Below the pieces are notes generated by a model. That model saw only the letters and a list, made by a program, of their open reading frames with translations. It ran no database searches and was not told the origin of the DNA. A program made the position numbers and the translations under genes. From Campylobacteraceae bacterium (GTDB taxonomy: Bacteria > Campylobacterota > Campylobacteria > Campylobacterales > Sulfurovaceae), in NCBI GenBank assembly GCA_027024155.1, contig JALVTE010000020.1, positions 62,001-126,000 of the forward strand: 64,000 bases of DNA. Reading direction: 5' to 3'. Numbering within the stretch: the stretch's first letter is position 1; every line of letters begins with the position of its first letter. Below, in pieces: positions 7,673 to 18,030 of this stretch.

Positions 7673-8632
7673 TTGACAAAAAAGATGAGTGTATCAAATA
7701 CAAAAGTATTAAAAGCTATAGATCTCTTCGCTGGTATAGGTGGAATTCGTCGTGGCTTTCAAAATGTATTTAAAAAAAATATTGAATTTGTTTTCTCTTC
7801 AGAAATAGATCAGAATGCCCAAAAAACTTATAAACTAAATTACAATGAAACACCACATGGGGATATTACCAAGATAGATGAAAAAGAAATACCGCCTCAT
7901 GATATAATTTTAGCTGGTTTTCCTTGCCAAGCATTTAGTGTAGCAGGTTACAGAAAAGGATTTGAAGATACTAGAGGAACACTATTTTTTGATATATTAA
8001 GAATTGCTAAATACCATAAACCTAAAATAATATTTTTAGAAAATGTAAAAGGTTTTGTAGGACACGATAAGGGTAAAACTTTTAAAGTAGTACAACAAAA
8101 ATTACAAGAATTGGGTTATACGGTTTATTATAAAGTTTTAAATTCAAAAGATTACAACATACCTCAAAATAGAGAGAGAATATATATTGTTGCTTTTTTA
8201 GGAAGTGTAAAAGATTTTAGTTTTCCAGAACCAAAAACTCCAATAAACACAATAAAAGATTTATTAGAAGAAGAGGTGGATGAAAAGTTTTATTACAACA
8301 ATAAGCCACTATACGATAGAATAAAAGACGATATTAAAAGTAGTGATACAATGTATCAATGGAGAAGACAATATGTAAGAGAAAACAAAAATAATCTTTG
8401 TCCTACTCTTACTGCGAATATGGGAACTGGTGGGCATAATGTGCCAATTATAAAAGATAAAAAAGGTATCCGAAAATTAACTCCAACAGAATGTATAAGA
8501 TTTCAAGGTTTTGATGAAAGTTTTAAATTCCCAAAAGATTTAGCTTTATCGCACCAGTATAAACAAGCAGGAAATTCAGTTACAGTTACAGTTATAGAAG
8601 AAATAGCAAAGTGCATTAAAGATGTTTTATAA
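7673..8632 (+). CDS. DNA (cytosine-5)-methyltransferase, type II
   Basis: This 319-residue enzyme shows the C5-methyltransferase motifs in order: I (IDLFAGIGGIRRGF) for S-adenosylmethionine, IV (GFPCQAFSVAG) with the catalytic Cys, VI (ENVKGFV), VIII (QNRERIYIV), a short target-recognition region, IX (RKLTPTECIRFQGF) and X (YKQAGNSVTV). All key residues are present, so it should be active. The target region contains CPTLTANMGTGGHNVP, a phrase I associate with GCNGC/GCSGC-type enzymes, but the specificity is not proven. The start is TTG at 7673 behind GAGAG; an ATG at 7685 is the alternative. It overlaps the endonuclease gene by 11 bases. Confidence 0.93.
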   Translation: MTKKMSVSNTKVLKAIDLFAGIGGIRRGFQNVFKKNIEFVFSSEIDQNAQKTYKLNYNETPHGDITKIDEKEIPPHDIILAGFPCQAFSVAGYRKGFEDTRGTLFFDILRIAKYHKPKIIFLENVKGFVGHDKGKTFKVVQQKLQELGYTVYYKVLNSKDYNIPQNRERIYIVAFLGSVKDFSFPEPKTPINTIKDLLEEEVDEKFYYNNKPLYDRIKDDIKSSDTMYQWRRQYVRENKNNLCPTLTANMGTGGHNVPIIKDKKGIRKLTPTECIRFQGFDESFKFPKDLALSHQYKQAGNSVTVTVIEEIAKCIKDVL

Positions 8633-9746
8633 TAATCAAGAAGATAAATATCGGCATAAATATATAGACTCTCTAACTACTGTTGGTAATTTATCTAATT
8701 TATTTTCGGATTCGACAGTACCTTATCTTTATTATAGAGTAGCAGAAAAGATATTTTGTAGATCATTTTTAGCAAATGACCTATCTAGGGGTGATATAGC
8801 ACTCGATGCTTCTAAAGATAGTATTGGTATAGGACTTAAAACTTTTTTAAGAAACAATAATAATACATTTCAAAAAATTGCAGAATTTAATAAAGACAGA
8901 GAACTATATAAAAATAAAAATGAATTAGAAACTGTTCAGTTAATCTCGATGTTAAGAAATAATAGAATAAGTTTTGCAGAAAATTTATCCAAAGTAGAGA
9001 AGTCATGTTATCATTGTGTCATAAGAGAAGATAGCAAGTTTTCTATATATGAAGAACCTATGGATTATATTAATCTCGAAGCAATTAATGATGTAAAAAA
9101 GAAAAAAAATTCTATCTGGTTTAATGATGGTTTACATGAATATAATTTTAATATTTCAAAAAGTACATTACTTAAAAGATTTAAGACTGAAAAATCCTTA
9201 TATGAGTTTGAGGTAGAAATATTTGATAATCCACTTGATAAAATAGAACAATGCTTCAAGAAAGATAAAAATATATTAGAACCTAAAGATTTAGTTAAAG
9301 ATACAGTTTATTTACCATTATATGGAAAAGGTAAAAAGGTATTCGAGAAAAGTGGCTTAAATCAATGGAATGCAGGTGGAAGAGATAGAGATCCAGATGA
9401 AATTTATATACCAATTCCTGCTAAAATACATAAGTACTCTCCAAACTTTTTTCCCGCAAGAGATAAACCATTTTTACTACATTTACCAAATGGGGATATA
9501 CTAAATGCAAAAGTTTGCCAAGATAACAGAAAAGCTTTAATGTCTAATCCTAATAAGGCTCTTGGAAAGTGGCTTTTAAGAGATGTTTTAGGTTTAAAAG
9601 AAGGAGAACTTTTAACTTATAAAAGATTACAGTTAATAGGTATAGACTCTATTAGATTAGATAAGATTGATGATAACAATTATAAAATAAATTTTGTATC
9701 CTTAGGTAGTTATGATAGCTATATAGAAAGATATGAAGTAGAGTAG
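8622..9746 (+). CDS. Probable type II restriction endonuclease (NgoFVII-like)
   Basis: This 374-residue protein is encoded immediately after, and overlapping, the C5-methyltransferase gene, the usual arrangement of a type II system. The N-terminal half has DIALDASKDSIGIGLKTF followed by QKIAEFNKDREL, which resembles the N-terminal block of proteins annotated as NgoFVII-family endonucleases. The C-terminal half (SGLNQWNAGGRDRDPDE, then IPIPAKIHKYSPNFFPARD and FLLHLPNG) resembles the B3-like DNA-recognition domain of that group and of EcoRII/BfiI. I see no standard PD-(D/E)xK triad and no HxK phospholipase-D motif, so the catalytic site is unclear. There is no obvious frame disruption. The family assignment is from memory. 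Confidence 0.68.
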   Translation: MFYNNQEDKYRHKYIDSLTTVGNLSNLFSDSTVPYLYYRVAEKIFCRSFLANDLSRGDIALDASKDSIGIGLKTFLRNNNNTFQKIAEFNKDRELYKNKNELETVQLISMLRNNRISFAENLSKVEKSCYHCVIREDSKFSIYEEPMDYINLEAINDVKKKKNSIWFNDGLHEYNFNISKSTLLKRFKTEKSLYEFEVEIFDNPLDKIEQCFKKDKNILEPKDLVKDTVYLPLYGKGKKVFEKSGLNQWNAGGRDRDPDEIYIPIPAKIHKYSPNFFPARDKPFLLHLPNGDILNAKVCQDNRKALMSNPNKALGKWLLRDVLGLKEGELLTYKRLQLIGIDSIRLDKIDDNNYKINFVSLGSYDSYIERYEVE

Positions 9747-9753
9747 TATAATT

Positions 9754-12675
9754 TTACTCCACCTCCACATAGTGCAACTTTAATCCATCTTCGCTCATGA
9801 CAAAGCCGTTTATTATTAGTTTGCCGTTGTGTACCATGTCGTGGTGTTTGGAGCATAGTGGGATTAGGTTGTATTTGTGGTTGGTTTTGAAGTGTTCTAT
9901 AAAGCCACCTTTATCTTTGGCTTGTGGGGCTATGTGGTGGACATCTTCTACTGCTTCGTTACAGATGGCACATTTGGTTAGGTAAACGCTTTTGTTGTAT
10001 CGGCTTCTTCGCTTCTTCTTTAGTAACTCTACTTCGCTAAAATCGCCTGTTAGCTCTTTTCTAATTTTATACGCAGTATCTAAGAACTCTTTATCTAAAT
10101 GCAGGGCTTTTGCAAACTCTAAACCATATAGCGTACTTCCGCTTCCTATTTCAAATTTGCGGTTGTATATTAGCTTGTCGCTTGCTTCATCGTAGGTTAC
10201 GCCTAAGTGTAAGAAGATTATATTCTCTATCTCTTTTATAACTTTTAGTTCGGTTAGTTGGTGTAGGTGGGTTGCGAATATAAAGTAGCTTCCAATGTCG
10301 CTGAGACGCTTTATAGATGAGCTTACTATTGATAGAGCCGAGAATGTTTCGGTTCCGTGGCTTATCTCGTCTCCTAAAATTAGTGAATTGGCAGTTGCAC
10401 GGTTAAATATGTTTTTAAGCTCTAGCATTTCGATAGCAAAGGTTGATAAACCTTTGTATAAGTTGTCTTTCGAGACAATTCTGGTAAATAACCTGTCTAT
10501 TAAGCTAAATCTCATCGATGCACACGGCACAAAAAGCCCCGCTTGTGCCATTACAACAGCAATCCCCACACTCTTCATAAACGAGCTCTTACCACTGCTG
10601 TTTATTCCATACAACAGCACACCTTTAACCTCTTTATTATCGCTCGCTTCTAGGCTTATATGGTTGTGCTCTAAATCTTGTGGTATCTGCCCTAAGAGCA
10701 TATCGTTTGGTATATATATGCCATTCTCTTCGCGAGACTCAATAATTGGGTGACGCAAGGCGATAAACTCTAGCGTATTGTCATCTACAATCTCTGGCTT
10801 TACATAGTTGTAAGCTACAGCACACTTTGCCCCGCTAATTGCAAAATCTAGCTCGCCAATAAATACAATTAGCTTCTCAAGAAGGGCACTGTAATTCTTC
10901 TCTAACTCATCTAAAACATCGCTAAAGGTGCTCTTTACAAGTGCAATTAGCCGAGAGTGCAGGGCGGTGTAATTGCTAGAGATTTGCTCGATTAGTGGCG
11001 AGCTAATTTTTACACTATTTTTTAGCCGTTTGTAGTTAAAATCTTTAAAAAAGTGATGCTCGCCATTTATGGTAACAAAGCTCTTTAGAAGCTTGCTCTC
11101 GATTTGGCTAAAGCGATTTTTGGTTAGGTTTATGTAGAAGCCTTCGCTCTCTAAGTGCCCAATGGTAGCTATCTCGTTGCCATCAAAAAAGCTGTTTATA
11201 TGCTCTTTAACGAGCTCTAAATTGTAATTAATCCCCTTAATTTCGGCTTCGGCTTGGTCTATAAATATATTTACGCCACTATTAAAAATATTGCTATCTA
11301 TCTGCTCACGTCGGTACTTGGCACTGTTGTCGAAATTAAAAGTTTTCTCTAACTCAACTCTAAATTTATAGACTTCGTCGATATTAAAATCTTCTAAATC
11401 CAGATTAAACTCTTGCACCTCTTGATAGATTTTTTCTATCGAATATAGCGAAGAGTGCAGGTAATTTATCTCGAAAGGGTGCACCTTGTTTAGCTTGATT
11501 CGTCGCAAAATCCGCTCGATGTCGTAAACTTGCTTTAGAATCGCCTCTAACTTTTTGTGATTCTCTTTTAAGCTATCTATCAAAAAGTAGCGACGCTCTA
11601 GCTCGGATTTATCGATAATTGGGTTAAGCAGTCGCTCTTTAAGCACACGCTTGCCAATAGGTGTAGAGGTAAAATCTATAAGCTTTAAAAGCGTCATCTC
11701 GTTGCTATCGCGAGAGATTATATTTAACTGCTCAAGAGCATTATTACCCAAATAGACAAAGTGGCTATTGCCTAAGAAAATAGGGCGGTTAAGCTTTTCT
11801 ATAATTGCTGGGTCGTGGTCTATAATAAAGTCGAGTAAAAATGCTAAAGACTCGCTAGAGTAGGGGTGTTTCTCTAAATCTAAATACTCTATTGGGCTAA
11901 GAATTGAGTTAATATTAAATATCTTAGCAAATAGCTCATTTTGGTAGTTTATCTTTAGCCTCTGCTTATTTTCATTATGCGTATAGTGCTCTTTTATCTC
12001 TAGGTAGTTATAGACAAAATCTCTATCCATTTCGCAGTCGAAAGTTAGCACAACTTCGGATGTATTGTAAGTTTGCAGTAGGCTAAAAATCTCATCAAGA
12101 GCGTAAGTTTTATCATCTCTTGTAGAGTGCACTTCGTTTACTATACACTTGCCTGTTGTAACATCTACCGCACTGTACCCTGCATAATATATTCCACGAT
12201 TCTCGCCAATAAGTAGCGACACAAGATAATTCTCGCTAGCCTCTACTTGATAATCAAAGTTAGTACCCGGAGAGATTACATTAGATAAATAACGCTTTAC
12301 ACTAGGTGGCTCACCCTTTTGGCGAATAAGCACAATAGTATATTTTTTACTCTGCACAAGCCGGTTTAAGTATCGCTCGAGTGCAAAATTCGGCACCCCT
12401 GCCATTATCGGATTACTAACAGAGTTCTCTATAATAGACTTATTTTTACGAGTCAGCTGAATATTCAAAAACTCGGCAATCTCTTTGGCTTTCCCAATTT
12501 TAAGCTTTTCGTTATTAACCTCATAAACCTCAAAAAACGAGCCAATCTCCATTAAAACAACGGTATTCTCACCATACTTCGCCTCAAAATACTCTTGAAG
12601 CTCAAAATATATCTCGGTAAGAAGCCGTTTTTTATTATTTAAAAGCTCATTCAAATCAGCCGTTTCAATATCCAA
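9754..12675 (-). CDS. MutS7-type mismatch repair ATPase with C-terminal HNH endonuclease domain
   Basis: This 973-residue protein starts with a MutS domain I whose IGSFFEVYE matches the mismatch-probing Phe-x-Glu region. A connector, lever and clamp follow (residues about 130-650). The ATPase has Walker [16 protein letters not shown], Walker [14 protein letters not shown] and a late ATHLHQL. Unlike MutS1 or MutS2, it ends with a zinc/HNH nuclease domain (about 900-950): [13 protein letters not shown], then [14 protein letters not shown]. That arrangement is the MutS7 family, known from Campylobacterota, some giant viruses and octocoral mitochondria. The fused nuclease could replace MutL/MutH nicking, which is inference. 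It follows trkH by 38 bases on the same strand and converges on the restriction gene. Confidence 0.88.
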   Translation of the reverse strand: MDIETADLNELLNNKKRLLTEIYFELQEYFEAKYGENTVVLMEIGSFFEVYEVNNEKLKIGKAKEIAEFLNIQLTRKNKSIIENSVSNPIMAGVPNFALERYLNRLVQSKKYTIVLIRQKGEPPSVKRYLSNVISPGTNFDYQVEASENYLVSLLIGENRGIYYAGYSAVDVTTGKCIVNEVHSTRDDKTYALDEIFSLLQTYNTSEVVLTFDCEMDRDFVYNYLEIKEHYTHNENKQRLKINYQNELFAKIFNINSILSPIEYLDLEKHPYSSESLAFLLDFIIDHDPAIIEKLNRPIFLGNSHFVYLGNNALEQLNIISRDSNEMTLLKLIDFTSTPIGKRVLKERLLNPIIDKSELERRYFLIDSLKENHKKLEAILKQVYDIERILRRIKLNKVHPFEINYLHSSLYSIEKIYQEVQEFNLDLEDFNIDEVYKFRVELEKTFNFDNSAKYRREQIDSNIFNSGVNIFIDQAEAEIKGINYNLELVKEHINSFFDGNEIATIGHLESEGFYINLTKNRFSQIESKLLKSFVTINGEHHFFKDFNYKRLKNSVKISSPLIEQISSNYTALHSRLIALVKSTFSDVLDELEKNYSALLEKLIVFIGELDFAISGAKCAVAYNYVKPEIVDDNTLEFIALRHPIIESREENGIYIPNDMLLGQIPQDLEHNHISLEASDNKEVKGVLLYGINSSGKSSFMKSVGIAVVMAQAGLFVPCASMRFSLIDRLFTRIVSKDNLYKGLSTFAIEMLELKNIFNRATANSLILGDEISHGTETFSALSIVSSSIKRLSDIGSYFIFATHLHQLTELKVIKEIENIIFLHLGVTYDEASDKLIYNRKFEIGSGSTLYGLEFAKALHLDKEFLDTAYKIRKELTGDFSEVELLKKKRRSRYNKSVYLTKCAICNEAVEDVHHIAPQAKDKGGFIEHFKTNHKYNLIPLCSKHHDMVHNGKLIINGFVMSEDGLKLHYVEVE

Positions 12676-12713
12676 AGAGTGCCTTTTTTAGAGGAATTAT
12701 AGCCAAATTGCTA

Positions 12714-14153
12714 TTAAAACTTCTTCCAAAATTCACGGCTCATTAGTACGAAAACGGTGTAGAATTCTAAACGACCCATTATCATAGCTATTGAGAATAT
12801 TATTTTGTCTATATCGCTAAAGTCGGCGAAGTTGTTTGCTGGTCCTACTGCTCCGAAGCCTGGACCGATGTTGCCTACTAGGGCTAGGGCTCCTGAGATT
12901 GCAGTCATTGTATCGTAGCCTCTGGCGTATATGTAAATTGCTAATAGCATATTGGTTAAAACATATAGGAAAAAGAAGCCAAATGTTGAAGTTATTACGG
13001 CATTTCCTAACTTTTTTGCATCTATATAGATTGAGATATGAGCACTTGGGTGGACTATTCTTTTTAACTCAACCATTAGAGTTTTAAATATAATTAAATA
13101 GCGTATAATTTTAACGCCACCAGCAGTAGAACCAGTATTTCCACCAATTAACATTGCTATAAAAATTATTCCAACAGATAAATGACCCCACAGAGAGTAA
13201 TCAGTTGTGGCAAAGCCTGTTGTTGTCATTACAGAAGCGATAGTAAAAAATGAGTGTGTGGCTGAAGAGTCAAGCTCTACGCCCATACCCGAGTGAACAA
13301 GTGTTAATAGTGTAGAAAGTACTAAAAAAACCCCAATATACCAGATAAACTCTTCGCTTCTATATCCACTTGTATCTTTATAAAATAGCTTTACATGTGC
13401 TAAAAAGTTTACGCCTGAGAGCATCATAAAAATTGTTGTAGTCCAGTAAATTGGATAACTATTGAAGTAAGCAAGTGAACTGTTTTTAGTCGAGAATCCA
13501 CCTGTAGATATAGTTGAAAATGCATGATTTATAGCATCGAACCAACTCATACCAAATAGCTTTAGAAATAGCATATCTAAAAAGGTAAGTCCTGCATAAA
13601 CGCCCCATAAAATAAGGGCAGTATTTTTAATTTTTGGTGTAAGTTTCTCTAATGTTACACCTGTAGATTCTGCCTTAAATAGGCTAAGGCTTCCGGTTGG
13701 GTTGATAATAGATAGTAAGCCAACACCTAAAACAATAACTCCCATACCACCAATCCAGTGCATTAAAGAGCGGTGAAAAAGTATAAAGTGGGGTAGGGCT
13801 TCTATATTTGTATAAACAGTTGCTCCAGTTGTAGTAAAGCCACTAATAGCTTCAAAAAATGCAGAAGCAAAACTAACTTTTGTATAGATATATAGAGGAA
13901 TTGCTCCCACAATACCAAGTACTATCCAGAGTAGATTAACCGAGAGAATACTCTCTTTTATGCCAAGGTTTAATTTCTGTTTTCTTAAATAGTATAGAAG
14001 TGCTAAGTCTGTAGCTAAAAATAGCCCTATAAATAGTGCTAAATCTTTAAAATCTTCGCCATAAATAATAGCAATAGCTAACTCTAAAAGTAAAAAAGCA
14101 CCTAGCGTTGTACTAATTAAAGCAATTAGTTTTAATATACTTTTGTATGACAT
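12714..14153 (-). CDS. trkH: Potassium uptake protein TrkH
   Basis: This 479-residue inner-membrane protein has the four M1-P-M2 repeats of the Trk/Ktr superfamily. Selectivity-loop glycines are visible in AISGFTTTGATVYT, HAFSTISTGGFSTKN, IASVMTTTGFATTDY and LVGNIGPGFGAVGP. It forms the K+ channel subunit gated by the cytoplasmic TrkA ring, which is encoded directly upstream with 13 bases between. The length matches TrkH. The gene ends before the MutS7 gene and may be co-transcribed with it. Confidence 0.93.
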   Translation of the reverse strand: MSYKSILKLIALISTTLGAFLLLELAIAIIYGEDFKDLALFIGLFLATDLALLYYLRKQKLNLGIKESILSVNLLWIVLGIVGAIPLYIYTKVSFASAFFEAISGFTTTGATVYTNIEALPHFILFHRSLMHWIGGMGVIVLGVGLLSIINPTGSLSLFKAESTGVTLEKLTPKIKNTALILWGVYAGLTFLDMLFLKLFGMSWFDAINHAFSTISTGGFSTKNSSLAYFNSYPIYWTTTIFMMLSGVNFLAHVKLFYKDTSGYRSEEFIWYIGVFLVLSTLLTLVHSGMGVELDSSATHSFFTIASVMTTTGFATTDYSLWGHLSVGIIFIAMLIGGNTGSTAGGVKIIRYLIIFKTLMVELKRIVHPSAHISIYIDAKKLGNAVITSTFGFFFLYVLTNMLLAIYIYARGYDTMTAISGALALVGNIGPGFGAVGPANNFADFSDIDKIIFSIAMIMGRLEFYTVFVLMSREFWKKF

Positions 14154-14166
14154 TATTACCTCTGTT

Positions 14167-15483
14167 TTATAGGCTGTGTATCCACTTGTTTATTGAATCT
14201 TCTTGTTCTTTACTACAAAAGGCTACGATTACATCTTCGGCTTGACACTCTAAAGACTCTTGGCACTCTAAAATTTTGCCATCTCTAATTAAGTATATTG
14301 CTACATTCTCTTGAGCTTTTGGTAGTTTTATAGTTTTATTCATTACATTAGAGTTTTCTAAAACTTTATGCATATATATACGCCCTTTGCCACCACAAAA
14401 GTTTCGTTCTGCGACTATAGAGCTAGAGTGTATTCTCTCTAAAATTGCATTATAAGCACTTATTTTTGGACCTCTAATAACTACAATACCCAAAGAGTGC
14501 ATTAATTCATAATGCTCTAATTCACTATTTATCGCAATAACTTTTTTTACACCTTGTTCTTTAGCTTCAAGGCATTTAATAATATTATACTCATCATCAT
14601 TTGTAGCTGCAATTACTATATCGGCGTGTTTTAAGCCCTCTTGTTCATACAACTCTTTGGTGCTAAATTTACAATTAAGAACTGTTGCTTTGCCACCAAG
14701 CTCCTCTTCGGCAATATTACAGACTTCTAAATCTTTGTCAATTAATTTAACCTCTTTTTCCTCTTTTATCAAGGCATTAGCAATAGATACACCCAACTCT
14801 TTTGCTCCAAATATTACGATACGTTCACTATATTTAGAAGTCTCTTCTCCATAAGCTTTGCAAAATTTAAATATATCTATATCATCTCCAAACAGATAGA
14901 CTAAATCGTTTGGTTCAATTTGGGTATTTTGTTTAGGTATAAAAAATTCTGAACCCCTCTCGATACCAACAATCACATACCCCTCTGGTACTATACCAAT
15001 AGGTCCATCTAGTTTGCTTAAACGCAGACTTATTAGCTTTTTATCGGTATATTTAAATATTTTTACATTGTTTGCTCTAGGGTATTTTAATAAGTTTACA
15101 ACACTTTTAGAAGTTAGCTCTATTGGGAAAATTGCTTCATCTATACCAAATTTTTGCATTAATGAGCTTTTTGCAAAAAAGTGATTTCTTAGCCTTATAA
15201 GAGTTGTTTTGGCATCTATTGTATCACTTGCAATAATTACCGAAATTAAGTTGGCTTCATCGCTATCGGTAACAGCAATAAATAAATCAAACTCTTTATC
15301 TAAAAGCTTTTTATATGTCTCTGGGTCTTCGACATCACCAAAAACTGGCAATATGTCTAAAGACTCTTGCATAGAGTCTAGCGTAAGTTTATCTTTATCG
15401 ATAACTACTATATTGTGATATGGTGAGAGGGTTTTAGATAATTCATATCCAACATGCCCTGCACCTGCTATTATAATGTTCAT
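14167..15483 (-). CDS. trkA: Trk potassium system NAD-binding regulatory protein TrkA
   Basis: This 438-residue cytoplasmic protein has two RCK-N/RCK-C units. Unit one begins with the nucleotide fold MNIIIAGAGHVGYELS (G-x-G-x-x-G) and an acidic VVIDKD strand end. Its RCK-C domain ends near residue 210. Unit two begins RIVIFGAKELGVSIANAL, where the second glycine motif is degenerate (GAKELG). The duplicated form is typical of TrkA, as opposed to single-unit KtrA. It gates TrkH according to bound NAD(H) or ATP/ADP. It is first in the trkA-trkH unit. Confidence 0.93.
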   Translation of the reverse strand: MNIIIAGAGHVGYELSKTLSPYHNIVVIDKDKLTLDSMQESLDILPVFGDVEDPETYKKLLDKEFDLFIAVTDSDEANLISVIIASDTIDAKTTLIRLRNHFFAKSSLMQKFGIDEAIFPIELTSKSVVNLLKYPRANNVKIFKYTDKKLISLRLSKLDGPIGIVPEGYVIVGIERGSEFFIPKQNTQIEPNDLVYLFGDDIDIFKFCKAYGEETSKYSERIVIFGAKELGVSIANALIKEEKEVKLIDKDLEVCNIAEEELGGKATVLNCKFSTKELYEQEGLKHADIVIAATNDDEYNIIKCLEAKEQGVKKVIAINSELEHYELMHSLGIVVIRGPKISAYNAILERIHSSSIVAERNFCGGKGRIYMHKVLENSNVMNKTIKLPKAQENVAIYLIRDGKILECQESLECQAEDVIVAFCSKEQEDSINKWIHSL

Positions 15484-15530
15484 TTAGAAATTATACTCCA
15501 AAAACTTTGAACGAATATTAAATATTACAA

Positions 15531-16217
15531 TTAGCAAGCAAAATCAACTGCACTTTGGGCATGAATATAGGTGGTATCGTATAGTTTTACCCCTGTATCG
15601 GTCTGTTTTATCAACATTCCAATCTCTGTACAACCCAAAATAACGCCTTCTGCACCCTCTTTTTCAAGCTTGTTTATAATTTTTAAATATGCCTCTTTTG
15701 ATACTGCTTTGCACTCCCCTAAGCAGAGTTCGTTATATATTACACTGTGTATTAGCTCTATATCTTTCTTATTTGGTATTAAAACTTCTAAGCCGTGCGC
15801 TTGTAGTCTACTTTTGTAGAAATCTTGCTCCATAGTAAAGGCAGTTCCTAATAGTCCTACTTTTTTAATGCCATCTTTAATCAATGCCTTAGCTGTAGCA
15901 TCTGCTATGTGAATAAGTGGTATATTAATTGCACTCTGTACTTGTGGAGCAACTTTGTGCATAGTGTTAGTGCAAATTAGCAAACAATCCGCACCAGCTT
16001 TCTCGATATTGCTTGCCTCTTTTGCTAAAATATCGCCAAGCTTTTGCCAATCTTGAGTATGTTGCAATCTTTCTATTTCGTCAAAGTCTACACTTACCAT
16101 TGCAATTTTAGCCGAGTGCAGATCGCCAAGTTTAGCCTTTACACCTTCGTTTATTGCTTTGTAGTAAAATAGAGAACTCTCCCAACTCATACCACCTAAT
16201 AAGCCTACTGTTTTCAT
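15531..16217 (-). CDS. Aspartate/glutamate racemase family protein
   Basis: This 228-residue protein opens MKTVGLLGGMSWESS and has the two-cysteine racemase site: LLICTNTMHKVAP (first Cys, then TNT) and GVILGCTEIGMLI (second Cys, then TE). Such cofactor-independent enzymes interconvert L- and D-aspartate or related amino acids. I place the start at the ATG at 16217, which follows an AAGGATT ribosome site. A longer frame back to 16292 would overlap the divergent transporter and adds residues unlike the family. The gene stands alone; the substrate is not certain. Confidence 0.85.
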   Translation of the reverse strand: MKTVGLLGGMSWESSLFYYKAINEGVKAKLGDLHSAKIAMVSVDFDEIERLQHTQDWQKLGDILAKEASNIEKAGADCLLICTNTMHKVAPQVQSAINIPLIHIADATAKALIKDGIKKVGLLGTAFTMEQDFYKSRLQAHGLEVLIPNKKDIELIHSVIYNELCLGECKAVSKEAYLKIINKLEKEGAEGVILGCTEIGMLIKQTDTGVKLYDTTYIHAQSAVDFAC

Positions 16218-16255
16218 TTTAATCCTTTTTGGATATTCTTTCGATACAATATTAT

Positions 16256-17125
16256 ATGCAAAAAAGACTGATACTTGGACACATATTTTCATTTATAACT
16301 ATTACAATTTGGAGTGTAGCTTTTGTTAGTAATAAAGCACTGCTTGCATATATTAGCCCAATAGAGAATATGATACTGCGTTTTACGATAGCCTATATTT
16401 TGCTTTTAATTATATATCCAAAGCAGATTTTACCAAACTCTTTAAGAGATGAATTTAGCTTTTTTATTTTGGGCTTTTTAGGTATTTTTATCTACTTTTT
16501 ATTAGAAAATTTCGCCCTAAAGTACACCCAAGCTACAAATGTCGGCTTATATATGGGTGCAATTCCTCTATTTACCGCCATAATCGCTCACCTCTTGACA
16601 AAAGATGAGAGTTTAAATAAATACACAGTTATAGGCTTTTTAGTAGCGATATTTGGTATCGCTTTAATATTATTAGATGGCTCAAAGTTTCAACTTCGCC
16701 TAAAAGGTGATTTGCTAGCTCTATTAGCTGCTGCTGTGTTTGCGCTATACTCAGTTGCTCTAAAACTAGCACCCAAAGGTTACCACTATATAGTTATTGC
16801 AAGAAAGAGCTTCTTTTATGGTTTAATTTTAATGGGTGTTTACTTTTTTGTAAGTGCCAAAAGCTTTAATATAGGGGCTTTAAGTATAAAAACAGTTTGG
16901 CTAAATATCGCTTTTTTAGGCTTACTTAGCTCGGGGTTAGCATTTATATTATGGCAACAAGGCATAGAGCGTATAGGCTCAATAAGTGCAAGTAATTATA
17001 TCTATTTAGTACCACTAATAACTGCAATTACAGGCATAACTTTTTTAGGTGAGAGCTTAACCCCAAAAATGATAATAGGCGGAATTTTAATATTAATTGG
17101 CTTATATATTGCCCAGAAGAGGTAA
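16256..17125 (+). CDS. EamA/DMT-family transporter (10 TM)
   Basis: This 289-residue protein has ten hydrophobic helices in two EamA halves. The first half has ITIWSVAFVSNKALLAYISP and ALKYTQATNVGLYMGAIPLFTAI. The second repeats the pattern with SSGLAFILWQQGIERIGSISAS and YLVPLITAITGITFLGE. The family exports metabolites such as amino acids across the inner membrane. I prefer the ATG at 16256 (MQKRLILGH), although a TTG at 16229 is in frame. It is divergent from the racemase gene, so a link to amino-acid export is possible but unproven. Confidence 0.85.
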   Translation: MQKRLILGHIFSFITITIWSVAFVSNKALLAYISPIENMILRFTIAYILLLIIYPKQILPNSLRDEFSFFILGFLGIFIYFLLENFALKYTQATNVGLYMGAIPLFTAIIAHLLTKDESLNKYTVIGFLVAIFGIALILLDGSKFQLRLKGDLLALLAAAVFALYSVALKLAPKGYHYIVIARKSFFYGLILMGVYFFVSAKSFNIGALSIKTVWLNIAFLGLLSSGLAFILWQQGIERIGSISASNYIYLVPLITAITGITFLGESLTPKMIIGGILILIGLYIAQKR

Positions 17126-17212
17126 GTGTAACTACTAAAGCATTTAATTAACATAGATAAGAAAATAACTTCTGTTATACGAGGCGACAACAATATATCT
17201 CTATATTTAGCT

Positions 17213-18025
17213 CTATTTCTGTGAGGCTAATAGTATATTATACAACTGTGCAGGGTGAAGATTATTTTGTTTTGCTATCTTTTTAAAACTGCTATCAAGA
17301 GTTGCTTTTATATTGTAATATTTTAAATGCTTCATAAGTTTGTCTAAATCTATATTGTACTCATTGGCAAGCTCTATTAAGGATTTGTGTGCTATTCCAA
17401 TAGGTAACTCAGATGGCAGTTCTACTTTTGTTGTTTTATCTTTTATAATTGCAAAAATATCTTTTGGCGTAATATTATTTTTAGCAGATATTACTTTTAA
17501 TGTATCTTTTAAAGAGTTTACTACAATACCTTTACGCTTTAAACGCTCTTTAGCTTTATCTATATCTATAGAAGTTATTAAACAGAAATCCTCTAGCGTT
17601 GCATACTCTGCATAACCAAAAGGTGGATTTCCAACACTTAAGGCATTCTTGGCTTTTATGCCATTTCCTATATTTACTAAAAAGCTAAATGGCAGAGTCA
17701 TAGTAATTGTGCCTACTGTAAACAGGGCTGTTACAATTAAAGCCACATTAAACTCTTTAGTAAAAATTTTTAACTCTTTTTTCTTTTTAAGATAGTTTTT
17801 AATTGGCTTCCAGTTATAGTAAATATGCCAAAATATCATTACTAAAAAGAGTATTCCAATATTAATATGCAAATTATCCCACTGCTGTTTATCTAAGCCT
17901 AAAAAGCTCCAATTAGTCCAAGATGTCACTTTTCTATCTGGTATAAAGTATAAAACTCCACTAGATACTGCCAATACAATAAACGACAGCATAGCAGTTA
18001 GTGAGACAAATCTTTGATATTTCAT
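17213..18025 (-). CDS. DUF4405-type membrane protein with soluble C-terminal domain
   Basis: This 270-residue protein has three hydrophobic helices in its first 125 residues, with NLHINIGILFLVMIFWHIYYNWK containing two histidines on one helix, as in DUF4405 and cytochrome b561-like proteins, where such residues can bind heme. The C-terminal 130 residues are soluble, lysine-rich and mostly helical; they contain repeated short modules such as DLDKLMKHLKYYNIKAT and DIDKAKERLKRKGIVVN, which look like each other. A role in electron transfer at the membrane is plausible. It follows tolC after five bases and so sits in the regulon controlled by the box at 19320. Confidence 0.7.
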   Translation of the reverse strand: MKYQRFVSLTAMLSFIVLAVSSGVLYFIPDRKVTSWTNWSFLGLDKQQWDNLHINIGILFLVMIFWHIYYNWKPIKNYLKKKKELKIFTKEFNVALIVTALFTVGTITMTLPFSFLVNIGNGIKAKNALSVGNPPFGYAEYATLEDFCLITSIDIDKAKERLKRKGIVVNSLKDTLKVISAKNNITPKDIFAIIKDKTTKVELPSELPIGIAHKSLIELANEYNIDLDKLMKHLKYYNIKATLDSSFKKIAKQNNLHPAQLYNILLASQK

Positions 18026-18030
18026 AATAG

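Noticed and set aside
9739..9765. Hairpin GTAGAGTA/TACTCCAC between the convergent restriction and MutS7 genes as a bidirectional terminator
   Set aside because: The stem has mismatches and overlaps both stop codons; there is too little support to call it.
15531..16292. Longer start for the racemase at 16292
   Set aside because: The extra 25 residues overlap the divergent transporter and are unlike the family; the ATG at 16217 has a good ribosome site.
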